A stretch of 64,000 nt of DNA from Nocardia brasiliensis IFM 10847 (lineage in GTDB: Bacteria; Actinomycetota; Actinomycetes; Mycobacteriales; Mycobacteriaceae), in contig NZ_BAUA01000087.1 in assembly GCF_000710915.1 (NCBI RefSeq), positions 1 through 64,000 on the forward strand. The letters run 5' to 3'. Position 1 is the first letter of the stretch. Every line of letters begins with the position of its first letter. The notes under the pieces were generated by a model that saw only the letters and a list, made by a program, of their open reading frames with translations, was not told where the DNA came from and searched no databases. Of the stretch, positions 46,591-57,568 are shown in pieces. Both the position numbers and the translations under genes were made by a program.

Positions 46591-47511
46591 ATGGAATTGC
46601 GCATCTTCACCGAACCGCAGCAGGGTGCGAGCTACGACACCCTGCTCACCGTTGCCAAGGCCACCGAGGATCTGGGATTCGACGCGTTCTTCCGGTCCGA
46701 CCACTACCTGAAGATGGGCGACGCCGACGGCCTGCCCGGCCCCACCGACGCGTGGATCACCCTCGCCGGACTGGCCAGGGAGACCAAGCGGATCCGGCTG
46801 GGCACCCTCGTCACCGCCGCCACCTTCCGGCTGCCCGGCCCACTGGCCATCCAGGTCGCGCAGGTGGACCAGATGTCCGGCGGACGGGTGGAGCTGGGCC
46901 TGGGCAGCGGCTGGTTCGCCGAGGAGCACGCCGCCTACGGCATCCCCTTCCCGGCGGACAAGTTCGCGCGCTTCGAGGAGCAACTGGCGATCATCACCGG
47001 GCTGTGGTCCACCAAGCCCGGCGACACCTTCTCCTTCGACGGCGAGCACTACCAGCTCACCGACTCTCCCGCGTTGCCGAAGCCGGTGCAGAGTCCGGTG
47101 CCGTTGCTGATCGGCGGCCACGGCGCCAAGCGCACGCCGCGCCTGGCCGCCGAGTACGCGACCGAGTTCAACATGCCGTTCTCCTCGATCGAGGACAGCG
47201 CCGCCCAGTTCGGCCGGGTACGCGCCGCCGCCGAGGCCCGCGGCCGCCGGGGCGAGGACCTCGTCTACTCGAACGGTCTCGTCGCCTGCGTCGGCGCGAA
47301 CGACGCCGAGGTGGCCCGGCGCGCCGCTGCGATCGGCCGCGAGGTGGCCGAACTGAAGACGAACGGCCTGGCCGGCTCGCCCGCCGAAGTGGTCGACAAG
47401 ATCGGTCGCTACGCCGAGATCGGTACCCAGCGGATCTACTTGCAGATCCTCGATCTCGCCGACCTCGACCACCTCGCGTTGATCGCGGACCAGGTGCAGG
47501 CCAAGCTCTGA
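46591..47511 (+). CDS. LLM class F420-dependent oxidoreductase
   Basis: 306-residue luciferase-like monooxygenase-fold enzyme of the F420 type. The strands and motifs LGFDAFFRSDHYLKMGD, RIRLGTLVTAATFRLP, QVDQMSGGRVELGLGSGW and LLIGGHGAKRTPRLAAEYA are characteristic. The start could be the ATG at 46591 or 46582. The substrate is unknown. It is divergent from the biosynthetic operon and might belong to the cluster, but families like this are common genome-wide. Confidence 0.88.
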   Translation: MELRIFTEPQQGASYDTLLTVAKATEDLGFDAFFRSDHYLKMGDADGLPGPTDAWITLAGLARETKRIRLGTLVTAATFRLPGPLAIQVAQVDQMSGGRVELGLGSGWFAEEHAAYGIPFPADKFARFEEQLAIITGLWSTKPGDTFSFDGEHYQLTDSPALPKPVQSPVPLLIGGHGAKRTPRLAAEYATEFNMPFSSIEDSAAQFGRVRAAAEARGRRGEDLVYSNGLVACVGANDAEVARRAAAIGREVAELKTNGLAGSPAEVVDKIGRYAEIGTQRIYLQILDLADLDHLALIADQVQAKL

Positions 47512-47537
47512 CCCGCGGACCGGCGGCGCCGCTCGGC

Positions 47538-49610
47538 TCAGTCGAGCGGCCTGCTGGTCGGCAGGTTGACGAAGCTCGGCGCGGCCGGATCCAGCAGCAG
47601 CGATTGCGGTTTCAGTTCGGTGTTGTTCAGCAGCGGCCGGAAAGCCAGCGCCTTCGGCGAGTTTCCGGCGAAGACGTCGACGCGCAGTCGATGCCCCGGT
47701 TGCAGCACCGCCTGCACCGGAATGACGGCGATATCCAGTACCGTCGGCTCACCGGGCACCACGGGCAGTAGCCGATCCAGGGTGATCGGGTTGTACGGTG
47801 CGGTGAAATCACCGTTGGCCGAACGGGTGCTCTTCGCCTCGTCGATCGCGCGCATCGACGCGGTCAGCTGGCCGGTGCTCAACACGGTGGAAGTACCGTC
47901 CGGCGCAACATCGTTCACGGTCACCGACCAGTAGCCGTCGGTCGCGTCGTGCACGGTGTTGAGATGGGCGTTGATCGGCCCGGAGATGACCGTCGGCTCG
48001 GCGACCGGCGCGCCGGTGAAGGTCAGCGCGTTCTGCTCGGCGATCCGGGAATCCTTGGCGCACATGTCCAATGCCGCGGTGAGACCCGCCGACCCCTGGG
48101 CGGCGTCGCGCGAACACACGGTGCTCAAGCCGGGCGCCACCGTCAGGGTCTTGCGCTCGCCCGGCCCCGCAGCGGCCAGCGACCCGTCGTAGACGCTCGT
48201 CGCGGTGCCACTCGGCGCCGCGGTCAGATACACGCGGCGGTGGGTGACGTCGGTCTGGGGGAACTCCCCCAGCGTGATCCAGCCGCCGCCCTGCTCCCAG
48301 ACGGTCACCGGGCCGAAGTCGCCGATCCCGTGGTCGATGTCCTTGAGCCACTTGTCGAACCACACCCGCTGCAACACCGGCAGCCGCGGCGGTGCGCCCG
48401 GAAAGCCGGTGCCCGAACCCGGATTCGCGTGATAGGTGTCGCCGACGATCAACTGTTTCTGGTTCGGGGCCAACGGTATCGCGTTGTAGAGCTTCGTGGC
48501 GCTGTTGGCGAAGATATCGTGCCACCCGCTGTAGACGAAGGTGGGCACGGTGATCCGCTCCGGGTGGCCCAGAATGCCTTGGCGCAGTTCGCTGTTCTCG
48601 TCCAGCAACTCGGCCAGGGCGGGCGGCACGGCGTCCAGCGACGGCGTGACCAACGCCTGGACCAGCAGGTCGTAATTTGTCGACGGGTCGGCCATCCGGT
48701 CGTGGAACCACTGCCAGTCGAAGGTGCCGTCGAGCATCGAGCGCACGTCGGGCAGCACCTTCATCTGGTTCACGTTGCTCAGCCAGAGCGGCATGAAGGT
48801 GGTGCCGATGCCGCCGCCCGGCGCGACGACGTCGCGCATCAGGTCACTGCCCGGCGTGACCGGGAAGATGGCTTTCAGTGCGGCCGGGGCGTTTTCGGCC
48901 GCGCGGAGCTGGTTGATGCCCGCGTAGGAACCGCCGTTCATGCCGATCTTGCCGCTGGACCACGGCTGGGCGGCGGCCCACTCGATCACCTCCCGGGTGT
49001 CCAGTTGCTCGCGCGCGCCGAGCGTGTCCCACATCCCCTGGGAGAAGCCGGTGCCCCGGACATCGGCGATCACCTGCGTGTAGCCGCTGCGGATGAGGTC
49101 GCGATCGATGCCGAGCACGGTGTGCACGGTGCCGCCGTCGAGCGCGTGCAGCAGATCCTCGAAACCGCTGACCGGGGTGCCGGACAGGTCCATCCGCCGG
49201 ATCAGGTCCACTGCCATCGGTTGCAGATTCGGGATGGCCAGCGCCGAATCGACCAGATTGGACGCCAGTTTGCTGTACGGCGTGAGATTCACGATCGTCG
49301 GCAAGGGCCGCTGCTCGATCTGTCCCGCGGCGTCCATCGGACGGTACACATTGGCCTTCAACACGACGCCGTCGCTCATCCGGATGGGGACGTCCCAGTC
49401 GATGTGCACATCGGCGTAGGGCTGCGGTCCGTCATGGAGTGCGGTCCAGCGCTCGCTGCGCTGACCATCGGGGTCGTTGCTCGGTTCCGCGGCTGCGGCG
49501 CCGGATAGGGAATCTACCGCGAACAGACCGCCGGCCACGAGCACGGCTACCGCCGTCACCGCTCGAGCCACACTGACAAACCGTTGTGCCACTTGACGCC
49601 CCGAACGCAT
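47538..49610 (-). CDS. Secreted CocE/NonD family hydrolase (Xaa-Pro dipeptidyl-peptidase-like)
   Basis: 690-residue exported serine hydrolase. A signal peptide of about 40 residues is followed by the alpha/beta-hydrolase domain. The nucleophile is in GMNGGSYAGINQ (GxSYxG), the acid lies near YSGWHDIFANS, and the His is in DTYHANPGSG. The C-terminal beta-sandwich (PepX_C-like, ending PGHRLRVDVF) is present. Related enzymes cleave X-Pro dipeptides, esters such as cocaine, or glutaryl-amides; the substrate is unknown. It is convergent with the LLM gene. Confidence 0.87.
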   Translation of the reverse strand: MRSGRQVAQRFVSVARAVTAVAVLVAGGLFAVDSLSGAAAAEPSNDPDGQRSERWTALHDGPQPYADVHIDWDVPIRMSDGVVLKANVYRPMDAAGQIEQRPLPTIVNLTPYSKLASNLVDSALAIPNLQPMAVDLIRRMDLSGTPVSGFEDLLHALDGGTVHTVLGIDRDLIRSGYTQVIADVRGTGFSQGMWDTLGAREQLDTREVIEWAAAQPWSSGKIGMNGGSYAGINQLRAAENAPAALKAIFPVTPGSDLMRDVVAPGGGIGTTFMPLWLSNVNQMKVLPDVRSMLDGTFDWQWFHDRMADPSTNYDLLVQALVTPSLDAVPPALAELLDENSELRQGILGHPERITVPTFVYSGWHDIFANSATKLYNAIPLAPNQKQLIVGDTYHANPGSGTGFPGAPPRLPVLQRVWFDKWLKDIDHGIGDFGPVTVWEQGGGWITLGEFPQTDVTHRRVYLTAAPSGTATSVYDGSLAAAGPGERKTLTVAPGLSTVCSRDAAQGSAGLTAALDMCAKDSRIAEQNALTFTGAPVAEPTVISGPINAHLNTVHDATDGYWSVTVNDVAPDGTSTVLSTGQLTASMRAIDEAKSTRSANGDFTAPYNPITLDRLLPVVPGEPTVLDIAVIPVQAVLQPGHRLRVDVFAGNSPKALAFRPLLNNTELKPQSLLLDPAAPSFVNLPTSRPLD

Positions 49611-49869
49611 CCGTCTCCTCGACTGAGTTCTCGCACGCTGATTGAGTTACGGTGTAGCGAGGGGACAACATAGCAATCGTGGTGCGAATTTCCCGGGAGG
49701 TACGGCCCAGTCGGTTTGTCCGGGTCTGATATGCCCGGATGACTCTGCGGCCCCCACTGCGGCGACGGCAGTCTGGCGGCGCGTATCGGATTGGTACGGC
49801 ACGCATTTGGGTCGAGTCACGAAGCCGGTCTCGGTCCGGGCAGGCCCGGCCGTCCACGCCGGTTCCTGA

Positions 49870-50805
49870 TCAGGACGCCCGGTCTTGGTCGCCCAGATCT
49901 TCCTCGTCCAGCACGGCGTCACCCAGCGCGACGTCCTTGCAGGCCTCGAGCAACGGCTGCAGGCGGTCCATCGCACTGCTGCGCACGGCGAGCACCGTCG
50001 GCAACGCGAGCACGCCCGGTGTGCACAGCGGCAGGAACGCCACTCTGCTGCTGCGCAACAGCCGGGCGTGCGGTGCGTACAGCACGGTCCACCCGGGTTC
50101 GCCCGCGCCGAGCACCGCCAGGGTGTCCTGGATGGAGATCTGCTCGGGGCCGAGCACCGGCTCGAAACCCGCGTTGTGGCAAGCGGTGAGCACCAGATCG
50201 TCGAGTAACGCGTTGTTGAGGCGGTTGGTCAGATACAGCGGCAGCTCGGCCAGTTCGGCCAGATCCACGCAGCGATCGAGCGCCGAAGGATGGTCGGCGG
50301 GCAGCGCGACCACCAGCTCGTCGTGCCAGACCGGGATCTGGCGCACGCCCTCCGGGGCCGCCACCTCGCCGCGCAGAAACGCCGCGTCCCACTCGTATTC
50401 CGAGACCTTGCGCAAGCGCTGCCCGAGGGCGGCGGACGTCAGCTCGACCTTCAGGCCCGGGGCGCGCTGTTTCAACGCGACCAGCAATCGCTCCAATCGC
50501 TCGCCCATGCCGCGACTGGTCCCGATCCGCAATACCGAAGGCGGGGTGAGGAAATCGGCGACGCTGGATCGCGCGCGCCGCTCCGCCGCCAGCACCCGGC
50601 GGGCGGCAGGCAGGAACGCCGCCCCGGCCTCGGTGAGCCGGACGCTGCGGGGTGAACGTTCCAGCAGGACCACGCCGAGCTCACGCTCCAGCCTGCTGAG
50701 CTGCTGGCTGACCGACGACTGCACGATCATCAGCCGCTCGGCCGCCCTGCCGAAATGTAGTTCTTCGGCCACCGCGACGAAGTATCTCAGTTGACGAAGT
50801 TCCAC
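49870..50805 (-). CDS. LysR family transcriptional regulator
   Basis: 311-residue LysR regulator. The N-terminal HTH (ELRQLRYFVAVAEELHFGRA, then LMIVQSSVSQQLSRLE) is followed by a periplasmic-binding-protein-like effector domain. It is divergent from the lipoprotein sugar dehydrogenase gene, its most likely target, and 259 bp from the secreted hydrolase gene. The effector is unknown. Confidence 0.9.
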   Translation of the reverse strand: MELRQLRYFVAVAEELHFGRAAERLMIVQSSVSQQLSRLERELGVVLLERSPRSVRLTEAGAAFLPAARRVLAAERRARSSVADFLTPPSVLRIGTSRGMGERLERLLVALKQRAPGLKVELTSAALGQRLRKVSEYEWDAAFLRGEVAAPEGVRQIPVWHDELVVALPADHPSALDRCVDLAELAELPLYLTNRLNNALLDDLVLTACHNAGFEPVLGPEQISIQDTLAVLGAGEPGWTVLYAPHARLLRSSRVAFLPLCTPGVLALPTVLAVRSSAMDRLQPLLEACKDVALGDAVLDEEDLGDQDRAS

Positions 50806-50958
50806 ATGACCTCTGCGGGGTTCGGGGACAAGACTTGGGTCAGGCTACCGCCCGTGCCGCGCGGGTCACCGATGCGGCTTGTTCCAGCGCGCCGCGCGGC
50901 ACGCTGGACGACAATGGACAACTCGATGTCCACACGCGATGACAGCGGAGGTGCGCTG

Positions 50959-52098
50959 GTGCGCAAGTCGGCGATCAGGTCGAGCAGCAGTCCCCGGATA
51001 CGCGCCGGGACGGCGGCGATGCTGCTGGTCGGCGCCCTGTCCGCGTGTGCGGAGTCGCACGACCCGGCCACCGCGCCGACCGGCACCACACCGGTGACCA
51101 CCGCGCCCGTCACCGCCGCGAGCAACCCGGCGGGCACCCCAGCGCTGGACGCGGCCGAGGAGATCGCGCAGGGCATCGAGGTGCCGTGGGGGCTCGCGCT
51201 CATCCCCGGCGGCGGCGCCCTGGTGGCCGAGCGCGACAGCGGGCGGATTCTGCGGATCATGCCGGGACAGGCGCCCGAACCGGTGCATCAGGTGCCGGGC
51301 GTCGACGCGCGCGGCGAAGGCGGGCTCCTCGGTGTGGCGCTGTCCCCGCAGTATCTCGAAAACCGCCAGGTGTACGCCTATTTCACGGCGAAGAACGACA
51401 ATCGGATCGTCCGGCTGCGGCCCGACGGCCCACCGGAGCTGATCTTCGCCGGAATCGCCAAGGCGGGCAACCACAATGGTGGACGGATCGCCTTCGGGCC
51501 GGACGGCATGCTGTATGTGGGAACCGGCGACGCGGGGCAGAGCGCGCTTTCCCAGGATCCCGCCGGCCCTAACGGGAAGATCCTCCGGCTCACTCCCGAA
51601 GGCCAACCGGCGCAAGGCAACCCGACTCCGGGCTCGCCGGTCTACAGCCTGGGCCATCGCAATGTACAGGGTTTGGCGTGGGACGGTTCGGGTCGCTTGT
51701 TCGCGGCGGAGTTCGGGCAGAACAGGTTCGACGAGATCAACCTGATCGAACCCGGGCGTAACTACGGCTGGCCGACCGTCGAGGGGAAAGGCGGCGCCGA
51801 TCGCGGATTCACCGAGCCGCTGCTCACCTGGTCGACCGCCGAGGCTTCACCCTCCGGCATCGCAATCGGCGGGGACACACTGTATGTCGCGGCGTTGCGC
51901 GGCGAGCGACTGTGGGTGGTGCCCCTGCGCGACGGAGTGCCCGGCGAGCCACGAGCCGAGCTGCGCAACACCTACGGCCGCCTGCGCACCGTCATCGCGG
52001 CACTGGACGGCGCACTGTGGATCACCACCTCCAACACCGACGGACGCGGCGACGAGCGACCGAACGACGATCGCGTCGTACGCTTCCCAGCGCGCTGA
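50959..52098 (+). CDS. PQQ-type glucose/sorbosone dehydrogenase-like lipoprotein
   Basis: 379 residues from the GTG at 50959, chosen because GGAGG lies 7 nt upstream and it starts an ideal lipoprotein signal (VRKSAIRSSSSPRIRAG, lipobox LSAC). The GSDH-type beta-propeller follows: VPWGLALIPGGGALVAERDSG at the N-terminus, then GEGGLLGVALSPQY, NHNGGRIAFGPDGMLYVGTGD, YSLGHRNVQGLAWD and EINLIEPGRNYGWP. It probably oxidises aldoses outside the membrane with PQQ, or is a non-catalytic relative. In-frame ATGs at 50914 and 50926 are weaker starts. It is convergent with hutI. Confidence 0.87.
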   Translation: MRKSAIRSSSSPRIRAGTAAMLLVGALSACAESHDPATAPTGTTPVTTAPVTAASNPAGTPALDAAEEIAQGIEVPWGLALIPGGGALVAERDSGRILRIMPGQAPEPVHQVPGVDARGEGGLLGVALSPQYLENRQVYAYFTAKNDNRIVRLRPDGPPELIFAGIAKAGNHNGGRIAFGPDGMLYVGTGDAGQSALSQDPAGPNGKILRLTPEGQPAQGNPTPGSPVYSLGHRNVQGLAWDGSGRLFAAEFGQNRFDEINLIEPGRNYGWPTVEGKGGADRGFTEPLLTWSTAEASPSGIAIGGDTLYVAALRGERLWVVPLRDGVPGEPRAELRNTYGRLRTVIAALDGALWITTSNTDGRGDERPNDDRVVRFPAR

Positions 52099-52103
52099 GC
52101 CGC

Positions 52104-53261
52104 TCAGTCGCGCACCGGCAGCACGACCGCCCGGCCCAACCGCCACACCGCGAACGTCAACGGCACACCCGGTCGATAGGCCAGGTGCGTGACCGACGGC
52201 GCGTCCAGCACCTGGAGATCCGCGCGCGCACCGACGCGCACCACGCCGACGTCGTCGCGGCGCAGTGCACGCGCGCCGCCCGCGGTCGCGGCGTACACCG
52301 CTTCGGCGACCGAAAGACCCATCTGCAAGACCGCGGTCGCCACGCAGAACGCCATGGAGGTGGTGTAGGAGCTGCCGGGATTCGCGTTGGTGGCCAGCGC
52401 GACCGTCGCGCCCGCGTCCAGCAGCGCGCGGGCGGGGGCGAGCCGCTGTCTGGTGGACAGATCGCACGCGGGCAACACGGTGGCGACGGTGTCGGAGGCG
52501 GCGAGCGCTTCGATATCCGCGTCGGTCAGATAGGTGCAGTGATCCACGCTCGCCGCACCGTGTTTCACCGCCAATTGCACACCGGGCCCGGGACCGAGCT
52601 GGTTACCGTGCACGCGCAACCCGAGGCCGCGCGCATCGGCCGCCCGGAGCACCCGGTCGGTCTGGGCTTCGTCGAACGCGCCGGTCTCACAGAACACATC
52701 GGCCCACCGGACGTAGGGCGCGACCGCGTCGAGCATCGCTCCGCACACCAGATCGACGTAGTGGTCGGCAGTCATCCCGGACGGCACCAGGTGCGCACCG
52801 AGGAAGGTCACTTCGTCGGCGGCCGCGGCGGCGAGCCGAGCGGAGCGCAGTTCGTCGGCGACGCTGAGCCCATAGCCCGTCTTGGTCTCGATACAGGTGC
52901 TGCCCTGCCGCCGGGCCTCGGCGATGTGCCGCGCCAGATTGGCCGAAAGTTGTTCGTCCGACGCGGCTCTCGTGGCGGCGACGGTGGTCGCGATGCCGCC
53001 CGCGCGGTAGGGCCGTCCCGCCATCCGCGCCTCGAACTCGGCGGTGCGGTCCCCCGCGAAGACGAGGTGGGTGTGGCTGTCGACCCAGCCGGGCAGCACG
53101 GCGCGACCGCCCACGTCGACCCGTTCGTCGGCCGCGGGCGCCGCGGTGGCCGGGCCGACCCAGGCGATGCGCTGGCCGTCGAGCAGCACCGCCGCGTCGC
53201 GCAGCTGGCCCTCCTCGGTATTGGTGGTGAGTTCGCCGATACCGGTGATCAGGGTCGACAC
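52104..53261 (-). CDS. hutI: Imidazolonepropionase
   Basis: 385-residue amidohydrolase opening the imidazolone ring to formimidoylglutamate. Metal ligands His63 and His65 lie in DSHTHLVFAGDR, with later motifs ETKTGYGLS, RVHGNQLGPG and LATNANPGSSYTTSM. It is the last gene of the hut operon. Its GTG start overlaps the end of hutF by 13 nt. Confidence 0.93.
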   Translation of the reverse strand: MSTLITGIGELTTNTEEGQLRDAAVLLDGQRIAWVGPATAAPAADERVDVGGRAVLPGWVDSHTHLVFAGDRTAEFEARMAGRPYRAGGIATTVAATRAASDEQLSANLARHIAEARRQGSTCIETKTGYGLSVADELRSARLAAAAADEVTFLGAHLVPSGMTADHYVDLVCGAMLDAVAPYVRWADVFCETGAFDEAQTDRVLRAADARGLGLRVHGNQLGPGPGVQLAVKHGAASVDHCTYLTDADIEALAASDTVATVLPACDLSTRQRLAPARALLDAGATVALATNANPGSSYTTSMAFCVATAVLQMGLSVAEAVYAATAGGARALRRDDVGVVRVGARADLQVLDAPSVTHLAYRPGVPLTFAVWRLGRAVVLPVRD

Positions 53262-54553
53262 AGTGCCTCGATCTCCTCTCGCAACACGGTTGCTGGGTGG
53301 TCCACGCGCAGGTGGCGGTGCTCGGTCACCACGGGCCGCCCGGCGATCAGCACCGCGCGGACATCACTCGCGCCGGCGGCGAACAGCGCGGCGGCGGGCG
53401 CGGTACCCGCGGTGCGGATCGAATCCAGGTCGACGGTGACCAGGTCGGCGGCCGCGCCGACGGCGATCCGCCCGGCTTCGGGCCAGCCGATGGACGCGTG
53501 ATCGGTGGCGGCACGGTACAACTCGGCCGGGGTGAAGCGGCCACGAGCCCGGCTGGCCAGACGTTCGTCGAGTTCGAGCGCCCGCCATTCCTCGAACGCA
53601 TCGATGACCGCGTGACTGTCGGTGCCGAGGCACAGTCCGACGCCGGCGTCGGACAGCGCACGCGCCGGGCCGATACCGTCACCGAGGTCGCGTTCGGTGG
53701 TGGGACAGAAGCACGCCCGGCTGGCGGAGTCGGCGAGCAGTCCGATATCCAACGCGGTGAGGTGGGTCGCGTGCACCGCGACGGTCTGCGGCCCGAGCAC
53801 CCCGGTCTTCGCCAGCAGGGCCGTCGGCGTGAGGCCGTGCGCGGCAACGCAATCACTGTTCTCGGCGGGCTGCTCGGACAGGTGGACATGCAACGGCCGG
53901 CCGGCCGCCGCCGCCGCGATGACCGGCAGCGCGGCCGACGGCACGGCCCGCACCGAATGCGCGGCGACGCCGGTGCGCACCAGCTCCGAGGTCGGTGTGA
54001 ACGCGGCGGCGCGGGTGGCCCACGCGTCCACGGTGCCGTCGCTGAAACGCAGCTGATGCTCGCCCAGCTCGACACCGAAACCGCCTGCGAGATAGCAGGT
54101 GTCGAGCAGGGTCAGCCGGATGCCCGCGTCCGCGGCGGCGGCCGCGAGCGCGGCGCTCATGGCGGTGGGATCGGCGTAGGGCACGCCGCCCGGCGCGTGG
54201 TGCAGATAGTGGAACTCGCCGACGCTGGTGTAGCCGGCCAGCACCATCTCCGCGTAGACGGCGCGGGCCAGCCGATAGTACGAGTCCGGATCCAGCCGCG
54301 CCGCAACGGCGTACATGCGCTCGCGCCACGTCCAGAACGTGCCCTGATCGTGCTGGGTGCGGCCGCGCAGCGCACGATGGAAGGCGTGCGAGTGCGCGTT
54401 GGCGAATCCCGGCACGGTCAGCCCGCGCAGCAGCTCACCGGCGGGCTCGGCGCCCGGGACCACCGAGTGGATCGCCGTCCCGCGCACGTCGATCGCCACG
54501 CCGGTCGCCAAACCATCCGGCAGCCACGCATATTCGGCCCAATACACGGTCAC
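53249..54553 (-). CDS. hutF: Formimidoylglutamate deiminase
   Basis: 434-residue amidohydrolase converting N-formimidoyl-L-glutamate to N-formyl-L-glutamate and ammonia. PGFANAHSHAFHRALRGR holds the metal histidines. GEFHYLHHAPGGVPY, HVHLSEQPAE, HATHLTALD and LGTDSHAVIDAFEE are family motifs. The GTG at 54553 is fixed by GGAGG 7 nt upstream; the longer frame overlaps the M20 gene. It implies the formylglutamate branch of histidine breakdown, not HutE/HutG formiminoglutamase. Confidence 0.92.
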   Translation of the reverse strand: MTVYWAEYAWLPDGLATGVAIDVRGTAIHSVVPGAEPAGELLRGLTVPGFANAHSHAFHRALRGRTQHDQGTFWTWRERMYAVAARLDPDSYYRLARAVYAEMVLAGYTSVGEFHYLHHAPGGVPYADPTAMSAALAAAAADAGIRLTLLDTCYLAGGFGVELGEHQLRFSDGTVDAWATRAAAFTPTSELVRTGVAAHSVRAVPSAALPVIAAAAAGRPLHVHLSEQPAENSDCVAAHGLTPTALLAKTGVLGPQTVAVHATHLTALDIGLLADSASRACFCPTTERDLGDGIGPARALSDAGVGLCLGTDSHAVIDAFEEWRALELDERLASRARGRFTPAELYRAATDHASIGWPEAGRIAVGAAADLVTVDLDSIRTAGTAPAAALFAAGASDVRAVLIAGRPVVTEHRHLRVDHPATVLREEIEALCRP

Positions 54554-54605
54554 GGCCGCACCTCCGGCGCGGCGGGCCGTGTGGTGCTTGCGAGCTGGTC
54601 GCGGC

Positions 54606-55805
54606 TCATCCGGCCAGCTCCTCCAGCACACGCGCCAAACCCTGTGCGCCACTGGCCACATCGGCGGCCTCGGCATGTTCCTCGGGGGCGTGGCTGATGC
54701 CGGTGGGATTGCGCACGTACAGCATGCCCGAGGGCACGTGGGCCGCGAGAATGCCCGCATCGTGACCGGCGCCGGTCGGCAGCGCGGGGACGCCGCCGAG
54801 CACTTTGTCCATCCGCCGCCGCAGCGGCTCGTCGAAAACCACGTCGTCCGAATAGGACTCCTCGGTGACGGTCAGCTCGCAGCCCTCGGCCGCGGCGGCC
54901 GCGGACGCCGCCTCGGTGATGTCCTCGACGAGTGCCGCGGTGCGGCCGTCGCCGGCCGCGCGCGCGTCCAGCCACAGATCCACCGTGGAGGCGATCACGT
55001 TCGTGCCGCCCGGCGTGGGCACCAGCCTGCCCACCGTGGCGCGGGCGTCGGTCATCGCGGCCGCGGCCCGGCGGGCGGCGGCCACCACGGCGGCGGCGGG
55101 CAGCATCGGGTCGTGCCGGTCGCCGAGCCTGGTCGCACCCGCGTGATTGCCCTGCCCCGAGAAGGAGAATCGGTAGCGACCGTGCGCGATGATGGTGCTG
55201 CCGGTGGCGATCGGGCTGTCCAGCTCGATCAGGCCACGGCCCTGCTCGACGTGCAACTCCACGAAACACCCGATCTTCGACAGCAGCTCGGGGTCGGGCC
55301 CGAACCGTTTCGGATCGTGCCCCGCCTTCACCGCCGCCTCGGCGAGGGTGATGCCTTCCGCGTCACGGAGGTTGCGGGCGCGATCGGGGTCGAGGGCGCC
55401 GGTGAGCAGCCGGGAACCGAGGCAGGGCACCCCGAACCGCCCGCCTTCTTCCTCGGCGAAGACCAGCACGGCGAGCGGCCGCGCGGGCGTGAAACCCTTG
55501 TCCTGCAGGATCTCCACCGCCGCGAGGGCACTGGCGACGCCGAGCGGGCCGTCGAAGGCGCCGCCGCCGGGTACCGAATCGAGATGGCTGCCGGTGACCA
55601 CCGCGCCGGCCTCCGGACTTCCCCACCAAGCCCAGATGTTGCCGTTGCGGTCGGTGTTCACGTCCAGTCCGATGTGCAGCGCCTGGTCGATATACCAGTC
55701 GCGCAACTCGAAATCGGCGTAGTCGTAGACATGGCGCGAATAGCCGCCGCGCCGCGCATCCCTTCCGACACCGGCGATTTCGGCCATCAGCTCGTTCACG
55801 CCCAC
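54606..55805 (-). CDS. M20 family amidohydrolase (allantoate amidohydrolase-like; candidate N-formylglutamate deformylase)
   Basis: 399-residue zinc peptidase-fold amidohydrolase. GSHLDSVPGGGAFDGPLGV has the first metal ligands, VFAEEEGGRFGVPCLGSR the catalytic Glu and bridging ligand, and VELHVEQG and GRGNHAG-like segments are typical of AllC and carbamoyl-amidases. Placed between hutU and hutF, it is best explained as the enzyme that splits N-formylglutamate to glutamate and formate, a step otherwise missing from this operon. That role is inferred from context. Confidence 0.85.
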   Translation of the reverse strand: MGVNELMAEIAGVGRDARRGGYSRHVYDYADFELRDWYIDQALHIGLDVNTDRNGNIWAWWGSPEAGAVVTGSHLDSVPGGGAFDGPLGVASALAAVEILQDKGFTPARPLAVLVFAEEEGGRFGVPCLGSRLLTGALDPDRARNLRDAEGITLAEAAVKAGHDPKRFGPDPELLSKIGCFVELHVEQGRGLIELDSPIATGSTIIAHGRYRFSFSGQGNHAGATRLGDRHDPMLPAAAVVAAARRAAAAMTDARATVGRLVPTPGGTNVIASTVDLWLDARAAGDGRTAALVEDITEAASAAAAAEGCELTVTEESYSDDVVFDEPLRRRMDKVLGGVPALPTGAGHDAGILAAHVPSGMLYVRNPTGISHAPEEHAEAADVASGAQGLARVLEELAG

Positions 55806-55842
55806 GGCGTCGCTCCTGTCGTGCTCGGTCCCGGCCGGCGGT

Positions 55843-57495
<1,653 letters not shown>

Positions 57496-57568
57496 GAAAT
57501 CTGCCCCTGCCTGTGCTCGTTCAGAAAAAGAGAAGTGGCTGCCACGGCCGTGTCGATGACCCGCCCGT